From the NCBI GenBank assembly GCA_030429495.1, contig JAUIFH010000002.1, positions 372,001 to 436,000 of the forward strand: 64,000 bases of DNA, read 5' to 3'. Below, piece after piece: positions 1-8,953 of this stretch (positions are counted from its first letter, which is position 1; every line of letters starts with the position of its first letter). A model generated the notes under the pieces. It ran no database searches. It worked only from the letters and a program-made list of their open reading frames with translations, and was not told the origin of the DNA. A program made the position numbers and the translations under genes. The stretch comes from Alphaproteobacteria bacterium. GTDB taxonomy: Bacteria > Pseudomonadota > Alphaproteobacteria > Rhodobacterales > Rhodobacteraceae.

Positions 1-490
1 CGTGGAAATCGCAATAGGCGCCGGTATGGAGTTCCACCACCGCCGCGCCGATCCGGGCGGCCGCTTCGATCTGTGCCGCGTCGGCGGCGATGAAGATCGA
101 CACGCGGCAGCCGGCCTCGGCCAGCGGCGCGATGAAATGGGCAAGCCGGTTTTCCTCGCGCGCAACTTCCAGCCCGCCCTCGGTCGTCCGCTCCTCACGC
201 TTTTCGGGCACGATGCAGACGGCATGCGGCCGGTGGCGGAGCGCGATCCTCTGCATCTCGTCGGTCGCGGCCATCTCGAAGTTGAGGGGCACGGTCAGAG
301 CCGCCACCAACCGCTCGATATCGTCGTCCGTGATGTGGCGGCGGTCTTCGCGCAGATGCGCGGTGATACCATCAGCGCCGGCCTCTTCGGCCAGTTTCGC
401 GGCGCGCACCGGGTCGGGATAGGCGGAGCCGCGGGCGTTCCGCACCGTCGCGACATGGTCAATGTTCACGCCGAGTCTGAGATGCTGCAA
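1..490 (-). CDS. pdxJ: Pyridoxine 5'-phosphate synthase PdxJ (partial, C-terminus beyond window)
   Basis: PdxJ condenses 1-deoxyxylulose 5-phosphate with 3-amino-2-oxopropyl phosphate to form pyridoxine 5'-phosphate, the ring-closing step of DXP-dependent vitamin B6 synthesis in the cytosol. Translating the minus strand from a TTG at 490 gives about 163 residues opening with [20 protein letters not shown], the typical PdxJ N-terminus (first TIM-barrel strand and phosphate site), followed by [28 protein letters not shown] ribosome site lies just upstream of the TTG. The gene runs off the left edge. It is the last visible gene of the run rpoZ-rsh-DUF2062-pdxJ, an order usual in Rhodobacteraceae. 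The assignment is firm; the exact start is inferred. Confidence 0.93.
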   Translation of the reverse strand, partial: MQHLRLGVNIDHVATVRNARGSAYPDPVRAAKLAEEAGADGITAHLREDRRHITDDDIERLVAALTVPLNFEMAATDEMQRIALRHRPHAVCIVPEKREERTTEGGLEVAREENRLAHFIAPLAEAGCRVSIFIAADAAQIEAAARIGAAVVELHTGAYCDFH

Positions 491-583
491 GGATACTCTC
501 CCGTAATCCGGTTCGCCACGGCCAGACTAGACCGCGCCACAACGCCATGTGAACGTCGGAATCGTCCCGGATACAATCCCGAC

Positions 584-1240
584 TCAACCCTTTTCGCGCT
601 GTTCCTCGTTACGCGCCTGAAGCCGCGCCTTGAGTTTTTCGAACCGTTCCTTGAGGCGTTTGCGGCGGCGTTTCTGGTACACGGCGATCACCGGTTCCGA
701 CAGGTAGTAAGCAGCGACGCCCGCAGCAATGCCCGGCAGGATACCCCCGACCAGATACGGCAGAAATACATCGTTCGCGAAGTTGATGAGGTTGGTCCAG
801 CTACTGGTTTCGTCCGTGAAGATGGCAAAGAAGTTGTGCTTCAGATCCTCGCCGGCACCGAGGAACTTGCTGAAAAGCGTCGCGTGCTCCCTTTCATCGA
901 ACCGGGTGCCGAGCAGGAGATTGCCGAGTTTCATCGACGAGAGCGCGATGAACGGAAAGGTGAGCGGGTTGCCGAAAAACGTGCCGAGGAGTGCCGCGAG
1001 CATATTGCCGCGGACCACCTTGGCCGCCAGCACGGCACAGATGAAGTGAAGGCCGAAAAGGGGTGTGAAGCTGATGAACACCCCTGCGCCGACCCCGCGC
1101 GCGATCCGGTCAGGCCGGTCCGGAAGGCGCCGGACGCGGTGTTTGACGTAGTGGAAGGCGCGGGTCCAGCCACCCCGGGGCCACAACGCCTCGGCGAAGA
1201 CCTGAAGGTAGGAACGCGGTGTGCGCCTTTTGAAAACCAA
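584..1240 (-). CDS. DUF2062 domain membrane protein
   Basis: 218 residues of unknown function. Residues about 45-120 hold the DUF2062 pattern: a basic stretch, then GVGAGVFISFTPLFGLHF, a hydrophobic segment and FFGNPLTFPFIA. A second hydrophobic segment around 155-180 ends in PVIAVYQKRRRKR, and the C-terminus is strongly basic and helical. It is probably an inner-membrane protein with two or more spans. The start used is a TTG at 1240 with a purine-rich GGGGAACGGAAA before it; a later start cannot be excluded. It lies 21 nt after rsh and before pdxJ on the same strand, so it is probably cotranscribed with them. That context is conserved in related genomes but does not reveal a role. Confidence 0.85.
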   Translation of the reverse strand: MVFKRRTPRSYLQVFAEALWPRGGWTRAFHYVKHRVRRLPDRPDRIARGVGAGVFISFTPLFGLHFICAVLAAKVVRGNMLAALLGTFFGNPLTFPFIALSSMKLGNLLLGTRFDEREHATLFSKFLGAGEDLKHNFFAIFTDETSSWTNLINFANDVFLPYLVGGILPGIAAGVAAYYLSEPVIAVYQKRRRKRLKERFEKLKARLQARNEEQREKG

Positions 1241-1261
1241 TTTCCGTTCCCCGTCGCCCCG

Positions 1262-3385
1262 TCAGGGCTTTCGTCCCAGATCGCGATAGCGTTCCACCTG
1301 CGCGACATCGCTTTCGGCTTCAAGGGCCGTCAACACCATGTGCAAATGCTCCGCATCCCTTAAATCAACTTCCACGATAAGACGGTAAAAATCCGGCTTT
1401 CGATCGACGAAAGTAAGGTCCGATATGTTGGCTTTCTGTTCGCCGATCAGCGTGCAGATGTGGCCTAGAACGCCCGCATCGTTGGCGATCGTCATGTTCA
1501 GACTGATTGTGTAGATCGGTGCATGCCGTCCGGAATGCCAGCGCAGGTCGATCCAGCGGCCGGGCTGCTCCTCGAATTCGGCCAGCGCAGGGCAGTCAAT
1601 TGCGTGCACCACGACGCCCTGGCCCCGATAAGTAATCCCGACGATGCGCTCACCGGGGACCGGCTGGCAGCAATTAGCCCGCCGGAACGACTGGTCCGCG
1701 GTCAGACCCACGACCGGGCGCCGGGCGTCGACTTCCTCGGCGGGGCTCGCGGTCGCGAGTTCGGGATAGATCGCCTCGATCACCTCGCGGGTGGTCAGTT
1801 CGGCACTTCCGAGCCGGGCGAGCACTTCGGATTCGTCAGTCAGGCCAAGCGTCTTGGCCGCCGTCCGCAGCGCCTTTTCGGAAACCTTGCGGCCGTGATG
1901 CTCAAAGGCGACGCGGGCGAGTTCCTGTCCGAGCTTGATGAAGCGCTCACGATCCTCGTCGCGCAGCGAACGGCGGATCGCGGATTTCGCACGCCCGGTC
2001 ACGACGATGTCGATCCAGGTCGCCTGCGGGCGCTGGCCGGTCGCCGTGATGATCTCCACCGACTGCCCGTTCTTGAGGCGCGTCCAAAGCGGCACCCGGA
2101 TGCCGTCCACCTTGGCGCCGACCGTGGAATTGCCGATGCGCGTGTGGATCGCATAGGCGAAATCAATGGGCGATGCACCCTTCGGCAATTGCACGACGTC
2201 GCCCTTCGGCGTGAAGCAAAAGACCTGATCGGAATACATCTCGAGCTTCACGTTCTCGAGGAATTCGTCATGGTCCTCGCCCGTGTCGAACCGTTCGGTC
2301 AGGGTCGCGATCCACTTTGCCGGATCGACGGCGAAGGGGTTCTGCGCCCGCTCACCGTCGCGGTAGGACCAATGCGCGGCGACGCCGGATTCGGCGACTT
2401 CGTGCATCTGGCGGGTGCGGATCTGCACCTCCACCCGCTTTCCATCCCGGCCCGAGACTGTCGTGTGGATGGAGCGGTAGCCATTCGATTTCGGTTGGCT
2501 GATGTAATCCTTGAACCGCCCCGGCACCGCGCGCCAGCGGCGGTGGATCGCGCCGAGGATGCGGTAGCAATCGGACTCGGTCTGGCAGATCACACGAAAG
2601 CCGTAGATGTCAGAGAGCCGCGAGAAGGCAAGCTGCTTTTCCTGCATTTTGCGCCAGATCGAATAGGGCTTCTTGGCCCGGCCGAAGACGTCGGCCTCGA
2701 TATCTTCCTTCTCCAGCTCGCGCCGGATGTCGGCGGTGATCTTGTGAATCACGTCGCCGGTTTCCTTTTGCAAAGTCACATAACGACGAATGATCGAGGA
2801 TCGTGCCTCGGGATTGATGACCTTGAAGGACAGGTCCTCAAGCTCTTCCCGCATCCACTGCATGCCCATCCGGCCGGCCAGCGGCGCGAAGATGTCCATC
2901 GTCTCGCGCGCCTTGCGGACCTGCTTTTCCTGCGGCAGCGACTTGATCGTACGCATGTTGTGCAGCCGGTCGGCAAGTTTGACGAGGATCACCCGCAGGT
3001 CCTTGGACATCGCCATGAACAGCTTGCGGAAGTTTTCCGACTGCTTGGTCTCGGTCGAGGAAAGCTGGAGGTTCGTCAGCTTGGTGACGCCGTCCACCAG
3101 TTCGGCGACTTCACCGCCGAACTTGGCCGTGATTTCCTGATAGGTGGACTTGGTGTCCTCGATCGTGTCGTGCAGGAGAGCGGTAATGATTGTCGCGTCG
3201 TCAAGCCGCTGTTCGGTCAGAATCGCGGCGACAGCGACCGGATGGGTAAAATACGGCTCGCCCGAGCGGCGTGTCTGCCCCTCGTGCATCCGCAGGCCAT
3301 AGTCGTAGGCCTGACGAATCAAGTCTGCATTGGTACCGGGATTGTAGTTGCGGACCAGCGCGATCAGGTCTTCGACGTCGATCAT
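1262..3385 (-). CDS. Bifunctional (p)ppGpp synthetase/hydrolase (RelA/SpoT, Rsh)
   Basis: Makes and degrades the alarmone (p)ppGpp. At 707 residues it has the full long-RSH layout. The N-terminal HD hydrolase domain has the FTHP histidine at about 48 and HDTIEDT at 72-78. The synthetase domain (about 240-350) has SDIYGFRVI and GYRSIHTTV. A TGS domain (about 380-450) has FCFTPKGDVVQLPKGASPIDFAYAIHTRI. A zinc-finger-like stretch carries RRANCCQPVPGERIVG, and an ACT domain closes the protein. Keeping both the HD motif and the synthetase motifs points to a single bifunctional enzyme, as is usual in alphaproteobacteria that have one RSH. It follows rpoZ by 30 nt and was probably cotranscribed with it. 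Confidence 0.96.
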   Translation of the reverse strand: MIDVEDLIALVRNYNPGTNADLIRQAYDYGLRMHEGQTRRSGEPYFTHPVAVAAILTEQRLDDATIITALLHDTIEDTKSTYQEITAKFGGEVAELVDGVTKLTNLQLSSTETKQSENFRKLFMAMSKDLRVILVKLADRLHNMRTIKSLPQEKQVRKARETMDIFAPLAGRMGMQWMREELEDLSFKVINPEARSSIIRRYVTLQKETGDVIHKITADIRRELEKEDIEADVFGRAKKPYSIWRKMQEKQLAFSRLSDIYGFRVICQTESDCYRILGAIHRRWRAVPGRFKDYISQPKSNGYRSIHTTVSGRDGKRVEVQIRTRQMHEVAESGVAAHWSYRDGERAQNPFAVDPAKWIATLTERFDTGEDHDEFLENVKLEMYSDQVFCFTPKGDVVQLPKGASPIDFAYAIHTRIGNSTVGAKVDGIRVPLWTRLKNGQSVEIITATGQRPQATWIDIVVTGRAKSAIRRSLRDEDRERFIKLGQELARVAFEHHGRKVSEKALRTAAKTLGLTDESEVLARLGSAELTTREVIEAIYPELATASPAEEVDARRPVVGLTADQSFRRANCCQPVPGERIVGITYRGQGVVVHAIDCPALAEFEEQPGRWIDLRWHSGRHAPIYTISLNMTIANDAGVLGHICTLIGEQKANISDLTFVDRKPDFYRLIVEVDLRDAEHLHMVLTALEAESDVAQVERYRDLGRKP

Positions 3386-3415
3386 TCCGGTCCGCGCGCC
3401 TCGGTGTTGGTGGGC

Positions 3416-3769
3416 TTAGCCCTGACCCTGTGCTTCCATCAACGCCCGCAGAAGTTTCTCTTCCGACATGTCGTCGGTATCCGGGCGGTCGACCTCGGCG
3501 CCCATGAGAAGCGCCATCGCGTCTTCCTCGGCCTCGTCGACTTCGATCTGGGTCTGGTGGCTTTCGATCATGCGCTCGCGCAGGTCGCCGGCCGTTTGCG
3601 TTTCGTCGGCGATCTCACGCAGCGAGACGACGGGATTCTTGTCGTTGTCGCGGTCGATCGTCAGCGGTGCGCCAGACGCGATCTCACGCGCGCGGTGTGC
3701 GGCGAGCATCACCAGCTCGAACCGGTTCGGAACCTTGTCAACGCAGTCTTCAACCGTCACGCGGGCCAT
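3416..3769 (-). CDS. rpoZ: RNA polymerase omega subunit
   Basis: Small RNA polymerase subunit that chaperones beta'. 117 residues with the omega signature [30 protein letters not shown] at the N-terminus and an acidic C-terminal tail typical of alphaproteobacteria. An in-frame ATG four codons upstream (3781) gives MELLMARV, but GGAG sits 6-7 nt before the ATG at 3769 and family members start with MARVTVEDC, so 3769 is chosen. A good sigma-70-like promoter lies upstream at 3807-3835. First gene of the rpoZ-rsh-DUF2062-pdxJ run; linkage of omega to the alarmone enzyme is widespread. Confidence 0.95.
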   Translation of the reverse strand: MARVTVEDCVDKVPNRFELVMLAAHRAREIASGAPLTIDRDNDKNPVVSLREIADETQTAGDLRERMIESHQTQIEVDEAEEDAMALLMGAEVDRPDTDDMSEEKLLRALMEAQGQG

Positions 3770-3806
3770 GAGAAGCTCCAATCGGATTGGGAGGTATGGA
3801 GACCGC

Positions 3807-3835
3807 TATTTAGGCGCTCCCATCCCCCTTGACAA
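3807..3835 (-). promoter_or_regulatory. Sigma-70-type promoter of rpoZ-rsh operon
   Basis: Read on the minus strand, TTGTCA (3830-3835) is separated by 17 nt from TAAATA (3807-3812), some 38 nt before the rpoZ start codon. Both hexamers are close to consensus and the spacing is ideal. The position, in the short gap between folK and rpoZ, makes it the likely start of the rpoZ-rsh transcript. Confidence 0.6.
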
Positions 3836-3849
3836 GCCGTGAATCCAGC

Positions 3850-4440
3850 TCAAAGCGGGCAAATTGCCGCCTTTTCCGCCTCGGGCAGCGCCGCAGCCAT
3901 CGCCGCGACGGTCAGGCCGGTCGCGGGATGGCGCCAGCAGGGGGCAATCTCTGCCAGCGGAATCAGGACAAAGCCGCGATCCTGAAGGCGCGGATGCGGC
4001 AGGATCAGTTCACTGGGCGCCTCGGTGCGCTGCCGTTCGTGCGGCAGGGCCATCCAACCTGCCTGGGTCTTCGCGTCCGGACGCACCTCGTCACCGAAAG
4101 CGAGGAGGTCGAGGTCGAGAGTCCTCGGCCCCCAGCGTTCCATCCGCTCGCGGCCGAAGGCGGCTTCGATCCCGTGCAGTCGCGTCAGAAGCTCAGGCGC
4201 GTCGCGACCGTCTGCGGCAACCAGCGCCGCGGCATTGACGAAGTCGGGCCCCGAGCCGGGCGGAAATGCGGGTGTCCGGTAGAACCGTGAAACGGCGACA
4301 ATCCCGCCGATTTCCTGAGAAATCGCCGCAAGCGCGGCGACAATGGTGGCGCCTACACTACCCGTGATAGAGCGTGAATTGCCTCCGAGGGCGATCGCTG
4401 CTAGCGTATTCTTTTGTACAGATACCCAAGTCTGTGCCAA
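3850..4440 (-). CDS. folK: 2-amino-4-hydroxy-6-hydroxymethyldihydropteridine pyrophosphokinase (HPPK)
   Basis: Transfers pyrophosphate from ATP to 6-hydroxymethyl-7,8-dihydropterin in folate synthesis. 196 residues. Visible HPPK features are the N-terminal IALGGNSRS (family GSN motif, here GGN), SRFYRTPAFPPGSGPDFVNAA, and the catalytic loop and Mg site RWGPRTLDLDLL followed by ILPHPRLQDRGFVLIPLAEIAP. The start is a TTG (MAQTWVSVQKN...) because no ATG or GTG precedes the conserved core in frame; the ribosome site is weak, so the start is uncertain. It is transcribed divergently from the NYN-domain gene. Confidence 0.92.
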   Translation of the reverse strand: MAQTWVSVQKNTLAAIALGGNSRSITGSVGATIVAALAAISQEIGGIVAVSRFYRTPAFPPGSGPDFVNAAALVAADGRDAPELLTRLHGIEAAFGRERMERWGPRTLDLDLLAFGDEVRPDAKTQAGWMALPHERQRTEAPSELILPHPRLQDRGFVLIPLAEIAPCWRHPATGLTVAAMAAALPEAEKAAICPL

Positions 4441-4545
4441 CGTTGATACATCCTACTCAGGGGGAACGTTACCGCCGGGATTCCAGTTTGCCCACCCAAA
4501 CATATTGTGGGGTGCTGGCGGTATTATATTTGGAAGGAACTTTTG

Positions 4546-5118
4546 ATGTTCTACAAGGACGAACGGCTTGCGCTGTTCGTCGATGGATCGAATCTGTACG
4601 CCGCCGCAAAGGCACTCGGGTTCGACATCGACTACAAGCTTCTGCGGCAGGAATTCGAGCGTCGTGGCAAGCTCTTACGCGCGTTCTACTACACCGCGTT
4701 GCTGGAAAATGACGACTACTCGCCCATCCGCCCGCTGGTTGACTGGCTCCACTACAACGGCTTCTCGATGGTGACGAAGCCTGCGAAGGAATACACCGAC
4801 AGCCAAGGGCGGCGGAAGGTGAAGGGCAACATGGATATCGAACTGACGGTCGATGCCATGGAGCTTGCACCGCGCGTCGATCACATCGTGCTCTTCTCTG
4901 GTGACGGCGATTTCCGCCCGCTGGTCGAGAGTTTGCAGCGGCAGGGGGTGCGTGTCTCCGTCGTCTCGACGATACGGTCGCAGCCGCCGATGATCGCGGA
5001 CGAGTTGCGGCGCCAGGCCGACAACTTCATCGAGCTCGATGCGTTGCGCGAAGTTATCGGCCGTCCGCCGCGTGAGCCGCGCATGGAGCGTGAGGAAGAA
5101 ACAATCGGCAGCAAGTAG
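4546..5118 (+). CDS. NYN-domain protein (LabA/DUF88 family, predicted PIN-like ribonuclease)
   Basis: 190 residues of the LabA/DUF88 NYN family, whose fold resembles PIN nucleases. The metal-binding acidic residues expected of the family are visible: LFVDGSNLY near the N-terminus, KGNMDIELTVDAM in the middle and FSGDGDFRPLVESLQRQG after it, ending in a basic-acidic tail. Family members are thought to act on RNA; the substrate here is unknown. The start at 4546 (MFYKDERLA) is preceded by GGAAGGA, whereas the further upstream ATG at 4507 has no ribosome site. It is divergent from folK and 105 nt upstream of ispH on the same strand. Confidence 0.88.
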   Translation: MFYKDERLALFVDGSNLYAAAKALGFDIDYKLLRQEFERRGKLLRAFYYTALLENDDYSPIRPLVDWLHYNGFSMVTKPAKEYTDSQGRRKVKGNMDIELTVDAMELAPRVDHIVLFSGDGDFRPLVESLQRQGVRVSVVSTIRSQPPMIADELRRQADNFIELDALREVIGRPPREPRMEREEETIGSK

Positions 5119-5223
5119 GCCGATCCAGGATAAGGCAGGCCGCGGTCTGCCTTGCCTTCCATGGGCGGCGGTTGTCGCCGCCCGCACCTTGGACTAGTGT
5201 CCCGGCGAAATCTGGGGACCGTC

Positions 5224-6171
5224 ATGGCCAATCCGCTCACTCTCTACCTCGCCGCGCCGCGCGGCTTTTGCGCGGGTGTGGACCGCGCGATCAAGATCGT
5301 CGAGATGGCGCTGGAGAAATGGGGCGCGCCCGTCTTCGTGCGCCATGAGATCGTCCACAACAAGTTCGTGGTCGACGGTCTGCGCGCGAAAGGCGCGGTC
5401 TTCGTCGAGGAACTCGACGATTGCCCCGACGACCGTCCGGTGATCTTTTCCGCGCACGGCGTGCCGAAGGCAGTGCCTGCCGAGGCCGCCCGGCGCGAGA
5501 TGGTCTATGTCGACGCCACCTGTCCGCTGGTCAGCAAGGTCCATATCGAGGCCGAGCGGCACCATCAGACCGGCCTTCAGATGGTGATGATCGGACATGC
5601 CGGCCACCCGGAGACGCTGGGCACGATGGGCCAACTGCCCGAGGGCGAGGTGCTTCTGGTGGAAACCGTCGCCGACGTAGCGGAGATCGCACCGCGAGAT
5701 CCGGGGAAACTGGCATTCATCACGCAGACGACGCTTTCGGTCGACGATACCGCCGATATCGTGGCCGCGCTCAAGGCGCGGTTCCCCGCGATTGTCGGGC
5801 CGCACAAGGAAGACATCTGCTACGCCACGACGAACCGGCAGGAAGCGGTCAAGGCCATCGCGCCGAAGATCGACGCGCTTCTGGTGATCGGCGCGCCGAA
5901 TTCGTCCAACTCCAAGCGACTGGTGGAGGTCGGACGGGCAGCGGGCTGCGGCTACGCGCAACTCGTGCAACGTGCGGCTGACATCGACTGGCGCGCGCTG
6001 GACGGTATCCGTGCGGTCGGCGTGACGGCGGGCGCCTCTGCTCCGGAAGTGCTGGTGAACGAGGTCATCGACGCTTTCCGCGCGCGCTTCGATGTGGCGG
6101 TCGATCTCGTGGAAACCGCGCAGGAGAACGTGGAATTCAAGGTGCCGCGCGTGCTGAGAGAACCGGCGTGA
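5224..6171 (+). CDS. ispH: 4-hydroxy-3-methylbut-2-enyl diphosphate reductase
   Basis: Last enzyme of the MEP isoprenoid pathway: a [4Fe-4S] protein that reduces HMBPP to IPP and DMAPP. 315 residues. The three cluster cysteines are visible in [13 protein letters not shown] (C15), [10 protein letters not shown] and [10 protein letters not shown], and the catalytic [16 protein letters not shown] and [11 protein letters not shown] motifs are intact. The start at 5224 (MANPLTLYL) follows GGGGA; an upstream in-frame ATG at 5152 only adds a non-conserved, low-complexity extension. It overlaps by 4 nt (GTGA) with the next gene, so the two are translationally coupled. Confidence 0.96.
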   Translation: MANPLTLYLAAPRGFCAGVDRAIKIVEMALEKWGAPVFVRHEIVHNKFVVDGLRAKGAVFVEELDDCPDDRPVIFSAHGVPKAVPAEAARREMVYVDATCPLVSKVHIEAERHHQTGLQMVMIGHAGHPETLGTMGQLPEGEVLLVETVADVAEIAPRDPGKLAFITQTTLSVDDTADIVAALKARFPAIVGPHKEDICYATTNRQEAVKAIAPKIDALLVIGAPNSSNSKRLVEVGRAAGCGYAQLVQRAADIDWRALDGIRAVGVTAGASAPEVLVNEVIDAFRARFDVAVDLVETAQENVEFKVPRVLREPA

Positions 6172-6761
6172 CAGCCGACCGGCGCACGATCGCTGTCTAT
6201 GATGCGAAAGCGGGCGACTACGCCAACCGCTTCGCCCAAGGAAAACCCGACCGGCACCTTCAAGCCTTCATGGCGATGTTGCCAGAGGGCGCGCGCGTCC
6301 TTGATCTGGGCTGCGGACCGGCCAATGCCTCGGCCTTCCTGCGGGCTGCGGGGATGCGGCCCGACCCGGTCGATGCCTCACCCGCAATGGTGGCGCTGGC
6401 GAACGAACGCCACGACATCGGTGCGCGACTGGCCACGTTCGACGATATCGACGCGGTGGCCGAATATGACGGTGTCTGGGCGAACTTCTCGCTCCTGCAT
6501 GCCGATCGGGCCGACCTGCCGCGCCATCTTGCGGCCCTTCACCGGGCGCTGAAGCCCGGCGGGCATTTCCATATCGGGATGAAGACCGGCACCGGCGCGG
6601 CGCGCGATGCGCTCGACCGGTTCTACACGTTTGTCACCCGGGACGAACTGATGGAACTGGTTCGCGACGCGGGCTTCACCGTCGTCTCGGAGCATGAGGG
6701 GGTGGAGCGTGGGCTGGCCGGGACGCTCGACCCGTTCCTGATCCTTCTTGCTCGCGCCTGA
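6168..6761 (+). CDS. Class I SAM-dependent methyltransferase
   Basis: 197 residues with a Rossmann-type methyltransferase core. Motif I is [11 protein letters not shown] (about 43-53), followed by [14 protein letters not shown] and the acidic motif II region, [15 protein letters not shown], and [19 protein letters not shown]. The substrate cannot be read from the sequence; the family includes small-molecule and ubiquinone-type methylases. It begins with a GTG that overlaps the ispH stop by 4 nt, so it is read from the ispH transcript. Confidence 0.88.
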   Translation: MTADRRTIAVYDAKAGDYANRFAQGKPDRHLQAFMAMLPEGARVLDLGCGPANASAFLRAAGMRPDPVDASPAMVALANERHDIGARLATFDDIDAVAEYDGVWANFSLLHADRADLPRHLAALHRALKPGGHFHIGMKTGTGAARDALDRFYTFVTRDELMELVRDAGFTVVSEHEGVERGLAGTLDPFLILLARA

Positions 6762-6822
6762 GACGGCTTGACAGGGCGTGGCGCCGCGACCAGCGTTGGG
6801 GCGTTTTCTGTCGGAGTGCCTG

Positions 6823-7425
6823 ATGTCGCCCGAATATCTTCTGACCACGTTCCTTGTCTGCCTCGTGCCGGGGATCGGCGTCGTCTATACGCTGTCAGTT
6901 GCACTTGCACAGGGGATGCGCGGCGGGACCTGGGCCGCGATCGGCTGCACGCTTGCCACGCTCGTCCATATGGCTGTCGCGATGGCGGGCCTTGCCGCCG
7001 TCCTGCACACATCCGCGCTTCTGTTCCAGACGCTGAAATTCGCCGGTGCGGCCTATCTGCTGTGGATGGCATGGGGCACGCTTAAAGGCACGGGCGGGCT
7101 TGATGTCCGGGCGGCGGACCCGCAGCCTGCGGCGCGGATCGTGTGGCGTGGCGTCGTGCTGAACCTGCTCAATCCGAAGATCCCGATGTTCTTCCTTGCC
7201 TTCCTTCCGCAATTCCTGGCCCCCGGCGACGGAGCGCGGGAGATTGCCGTGCTCAGCCTTGGCTTTGCCCTGATGACCTTCGCGGTCTTCCTCGGTTATG
7301 CCGCGCTTGCCGCATCGGGGCGCGAGGCCGTGTTGAGCCGCCCCGCGATCCTGACCTGGCTGCGCCGTGCTTTCGCCGCCTCCTTCGCGGCGCTGGGCAT
7401 CCGGCTGGCACTGGAACGCGCCTGA
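6823..7425 (+). CDS. LysE/RhtB family amino-acid exporter
   Basis: Inner-membrane exporter of the LysE/RhtB family, which generally moves amino acids or their derivatives outward. About 200 residues with five to six hydrophobic segments. The family signature at the N-terminus is visible as CLVPGIGVVYTLSVALAQGMRGG, followed by FAGAAYLLWMAWGTL and LLNPKIPMFFLAFLPQF. GGAG lies before the ATG at 6823; the upstream ATG at 6778 is less well placed. The substrate is unknown. It ends 35 nt before the palindromic element at 7460-7544. Confidence 0.9.
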   Translation: MSPEYLLTTFLVCLVPGIGVVYTLSVALAQGMRGGTWAAIGCTLATLVHMAVAMAGLAAVLHTSALLFQTLKFAGAAYLLWMAWGTLKGTGGLDVRAADPQPAARIVWRGVVLNLLNPKIPMFFLAFLPQFLAPGDGAREIAVLSLGFALMTFAVFLGYAALAASGREAVLSRPAILTWLRRAFAASFAALGIRLALERA

Positions 7426-7459
7426 GCGGAGGTTGACCGCGCCGGTCCCAGCCCCTATG

Positions 7460-7544
7460 GCGTTTGGGGTGTATGGTGAATCAGAATTCGAACCTTTTTC
7501 GTTCGAATTCTGATAGTTACCGTTTTGATCGAAACCCGAAACGC
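7460..7544. repeat. 85-bp nested palindromic repeat, copy 1
   Basis: An inner perfect inverted repeat has 14-bp arms (7480-7493, atcagaattcgaac; 7501-7514) around a 7-nt loop. It is enclosed by an outer pair of 11-bp arms with one mismatch (7460-7470 gcgtttggggt; 7534-7544 acccgaaacgc). The reverse complement of 25947-26031 aligns over the full 85 positions without gaps, by hand count 17 mismatches (80% identity), with the inner and outer arms best conserved. The low-GC core stands out from the GC-rich surroundings. It lies between the LysE-type gene and rnhA and ends 34 nt before the rnhA start. It may be a small dispersed element or a transcribed hairpin. Confidence 0.85.
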
Positions 7545-7578
7545 TTTTGACGAAGCCGAATTCCAAAGCGGAGCCTCA

Positions 7579-8055
7579 ATGCCCGACCTCTTCGCCTATA
7601 CCGACGGAGCCTGCTCCGGTAATCCCGGCCCCGGCGGCTGGGGGGTTCTGATGATCGCGCGGGACGGCGACACGGTCGTCAAGACGCGCGAGTTGAAGGG
7701 CGGCGAGGCGGATACCACCAACAACCGGATGGAGCTTCTGGCCGCGATCTCGGCGTTGGAGGCGCTCAAGCGGTCGTCGGCGATCACCGTTGTCACGGAC
7801 AGCGCCTATGTGAAGAACGGTGTCAGCCAGTGGATCCACGGATGGAAGCGGAACGGCTGGCGCACGGCCGACAAGAAGCCGGTGAAGAACGTCGATCTCT
7901 GGCAGCGGCTGGACGAGGCGCAGGCGCAGCACACGGTCAGATGGGAATGGATCAAGGGCCATGCTGGCCATCCGGAGAATGAACGCGCGGACGAACTGGC
8001 GCGGGCCGGGATGAAGCCCTTCAAGCCGAAGAAGAAGACTGATGACGCTGATTGA
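7579..8055 (+). CDS. rnhA: Ribonuclease HI
   Basis: Cuts the RNA strand of RNA-DNA hybrids. 158 residues, the normal length. The catalytic acidic residues are D9 ([18 protein letters not shown]), E52 ([11 protein letters not shown]), D74 (VVTDSAYV) and D138 ([11 protein letters not shown]), with the basic handle [22 protein letters not shown] also present. GGAGC precedes the ATG at 7579, where the conserved [10 protein letters not shown] begins; an upstream in-frame ATG at 7525 would start inside the palindromic repeat and is rejected. The end overlaps the next gene by 14 nt. Confidence 0.96.
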   Translation: MPDLFAYTDGACSGNPGPGGWGVLMIARDGDTVVKTRELKGGEADTTNNRMELLAAISALEALKRSSAITVVTDSAYVKNGVSQWIHGWKRNGWRTADKKPVKNVDLWQRLDEAQAQHTVRWEWIKGHAGHPENERADELARAGMKPFKPKKKTDDAD

Positions 8056-8662
8056 GTTTTTCGACTACGCGTCTGTCTTCATCTTCGCGCTGACCGGCGC
8101 GCTGGTGGCCAGCCGGGCGCAGTTGGACGTGGTGGGCTTTGCCTTCGTGGCGAGCCTGACGGCCGTCGGCGGCGGCACGCTGCGCGACGTGCTGCTGGAC
8201 CGCAACCCGGTCTTCTGGGTGGGCGAGCCGAGCTTCATCGGCGTGGCCGTAGCGGCCGCCGTGCTGGTCTTCTTCACCGCCCACCTGTTCGAAAGCCGGC
8301 TGACCGTGTTGACCTGGCTCGACGCCTGCGCGCTTGCCGTGGCGGTCGCTGCCGGGACGGGTGTCGCGCTCGAACTCGGGCATCATGCGGCGATTGTCCT
8401 CCTGATGGGGGTGGCGACCGGGTGTTTCGGCGGCCTCATGCGGGATGTCGTCTGCAACGAGGTGCCGCTTGTCCTGAAACAGGGCGAACTCTATGTAACC
8501 GCGGCCTTCGCCGGCGCGGCCTCGGCGATTATCGCGGGTTCGCTGGTCTCCGAGGGGTGGGCGCTTCTTATCTGCGCCGGTGTCACCTTCACGCTGCGCG
8601 CGGGCAGCCTGATTTTCGGTTGGCGCCTGCCGGTCTACAAGTCGCGCCCGCCGCGCCGCTAG
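8042..8662 (+). CDS. TRIC-type / UPF0126 membrane protein
   Basis: 206 residues, seven hydrophobic segments, no signal peptide. Two internally similar glycine-rich halves carry the family patterns [24 protein letters not shown] and [23 protein letters not shown]. This is the UPF0126 (YadS/YvgT) family, bacterial relatives of TRIC cation channels, so the protein may form a trimeric ion channel in the inner membrane. The start codon lies inside the end of rnhA (14-nt overlap), and the stop overlaps the convergent GlsB-like gene by 4 nt. Confidence 0.88.
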   Translation: MTLIEFFDYASVFIFALTGALVASRAQLDVVGFAFVASLTAVGGGTLRDVLLDRNPVFWVGEPSFIGVAVAAAVLVFFTAHLFESRLTVLTWLDACALAVAVAAGTGVALELGHHAAIVLLMGVATGCFGGLMRDVVCNEVPLVLKQGELYVTAAFAGAASAIIAGSLVSEGWALLICAGVTFTLRAGSLIFGWRLPVYKSRPPRR

Positions 8663-8901
8663 CGCCGTTTCGGCCCGTAGGTCTGCCAAAGCCAGATCAG
8701 CGCGAGTGCGCCGAGCAGCGCGCCGACGAAACCGCCCATCCAGCCGGAAACGGTCAGCAGGAAGCGCAGGACCAGCCCGCCGATGACGGCGCCCAGCACA
8801 CCGACAGAGATTGTCGTGATGAGGTCCGCCTCAATCCCCATCAGCCGCGTGGCGATGAAGCCCGCGGCCGCGCCGATGATGATAAGCCCGATGATCGCCA
8901 C
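8659..8901 (-). CDS. GlsB/YeaQ/YmgE family small membrane protein
   Basis: 80 residues, three hydrophobic segments rich in glycine (AIIGLIIIGAAAGFIATRLMG, VGVLGAVIGGLVLRFLL, GGFVGALLGALALIWLW). This is the transglycosylase-associated or stress-response small membrane protein family, of unclear function. The GTG start at 8901 is preceded by GGAGG at ideal spacing. It is convergent with and overlaps the TRIC-type gene by 4 nt. The gap to fmt downstream is 52 nt. Confidence 0.85.
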   Translation of the reverse strand: MAIIGLIIIGAAAGFIATRLMGIEADLITTISVGVLGAVIGGLVLRFLLTVSGWMGGFVGALLGALALIWLWQTYGPKRR

Positions 8902-8953
8902 GTCATGCCTCCGTTCCGGAACAATATGGGGTGGAACGCCGCCTTCGTGAAGG

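Noticed and set aside
2-1363. 453-codon plus-strand open frame over pdxJ and DUF2062
   Set aside because: Antisense to genes with clear family motifs; no domain or ribosome site seen in the frame.
1523-3832. 769-codon open frame on the plus strand, antisense to rsh and rpoZ
   Set aside because: It mirrors the coding strand in a GC-rich genome; the opposite strand encodes a complete Rsh and omega subunit with all motifs.
5132-5153. aaggcag/ctgcctt hairpin after the NYN gene
   Set aside because: No T-run and only 7 bp with an 8-nt loop; too weak to call a terminator.
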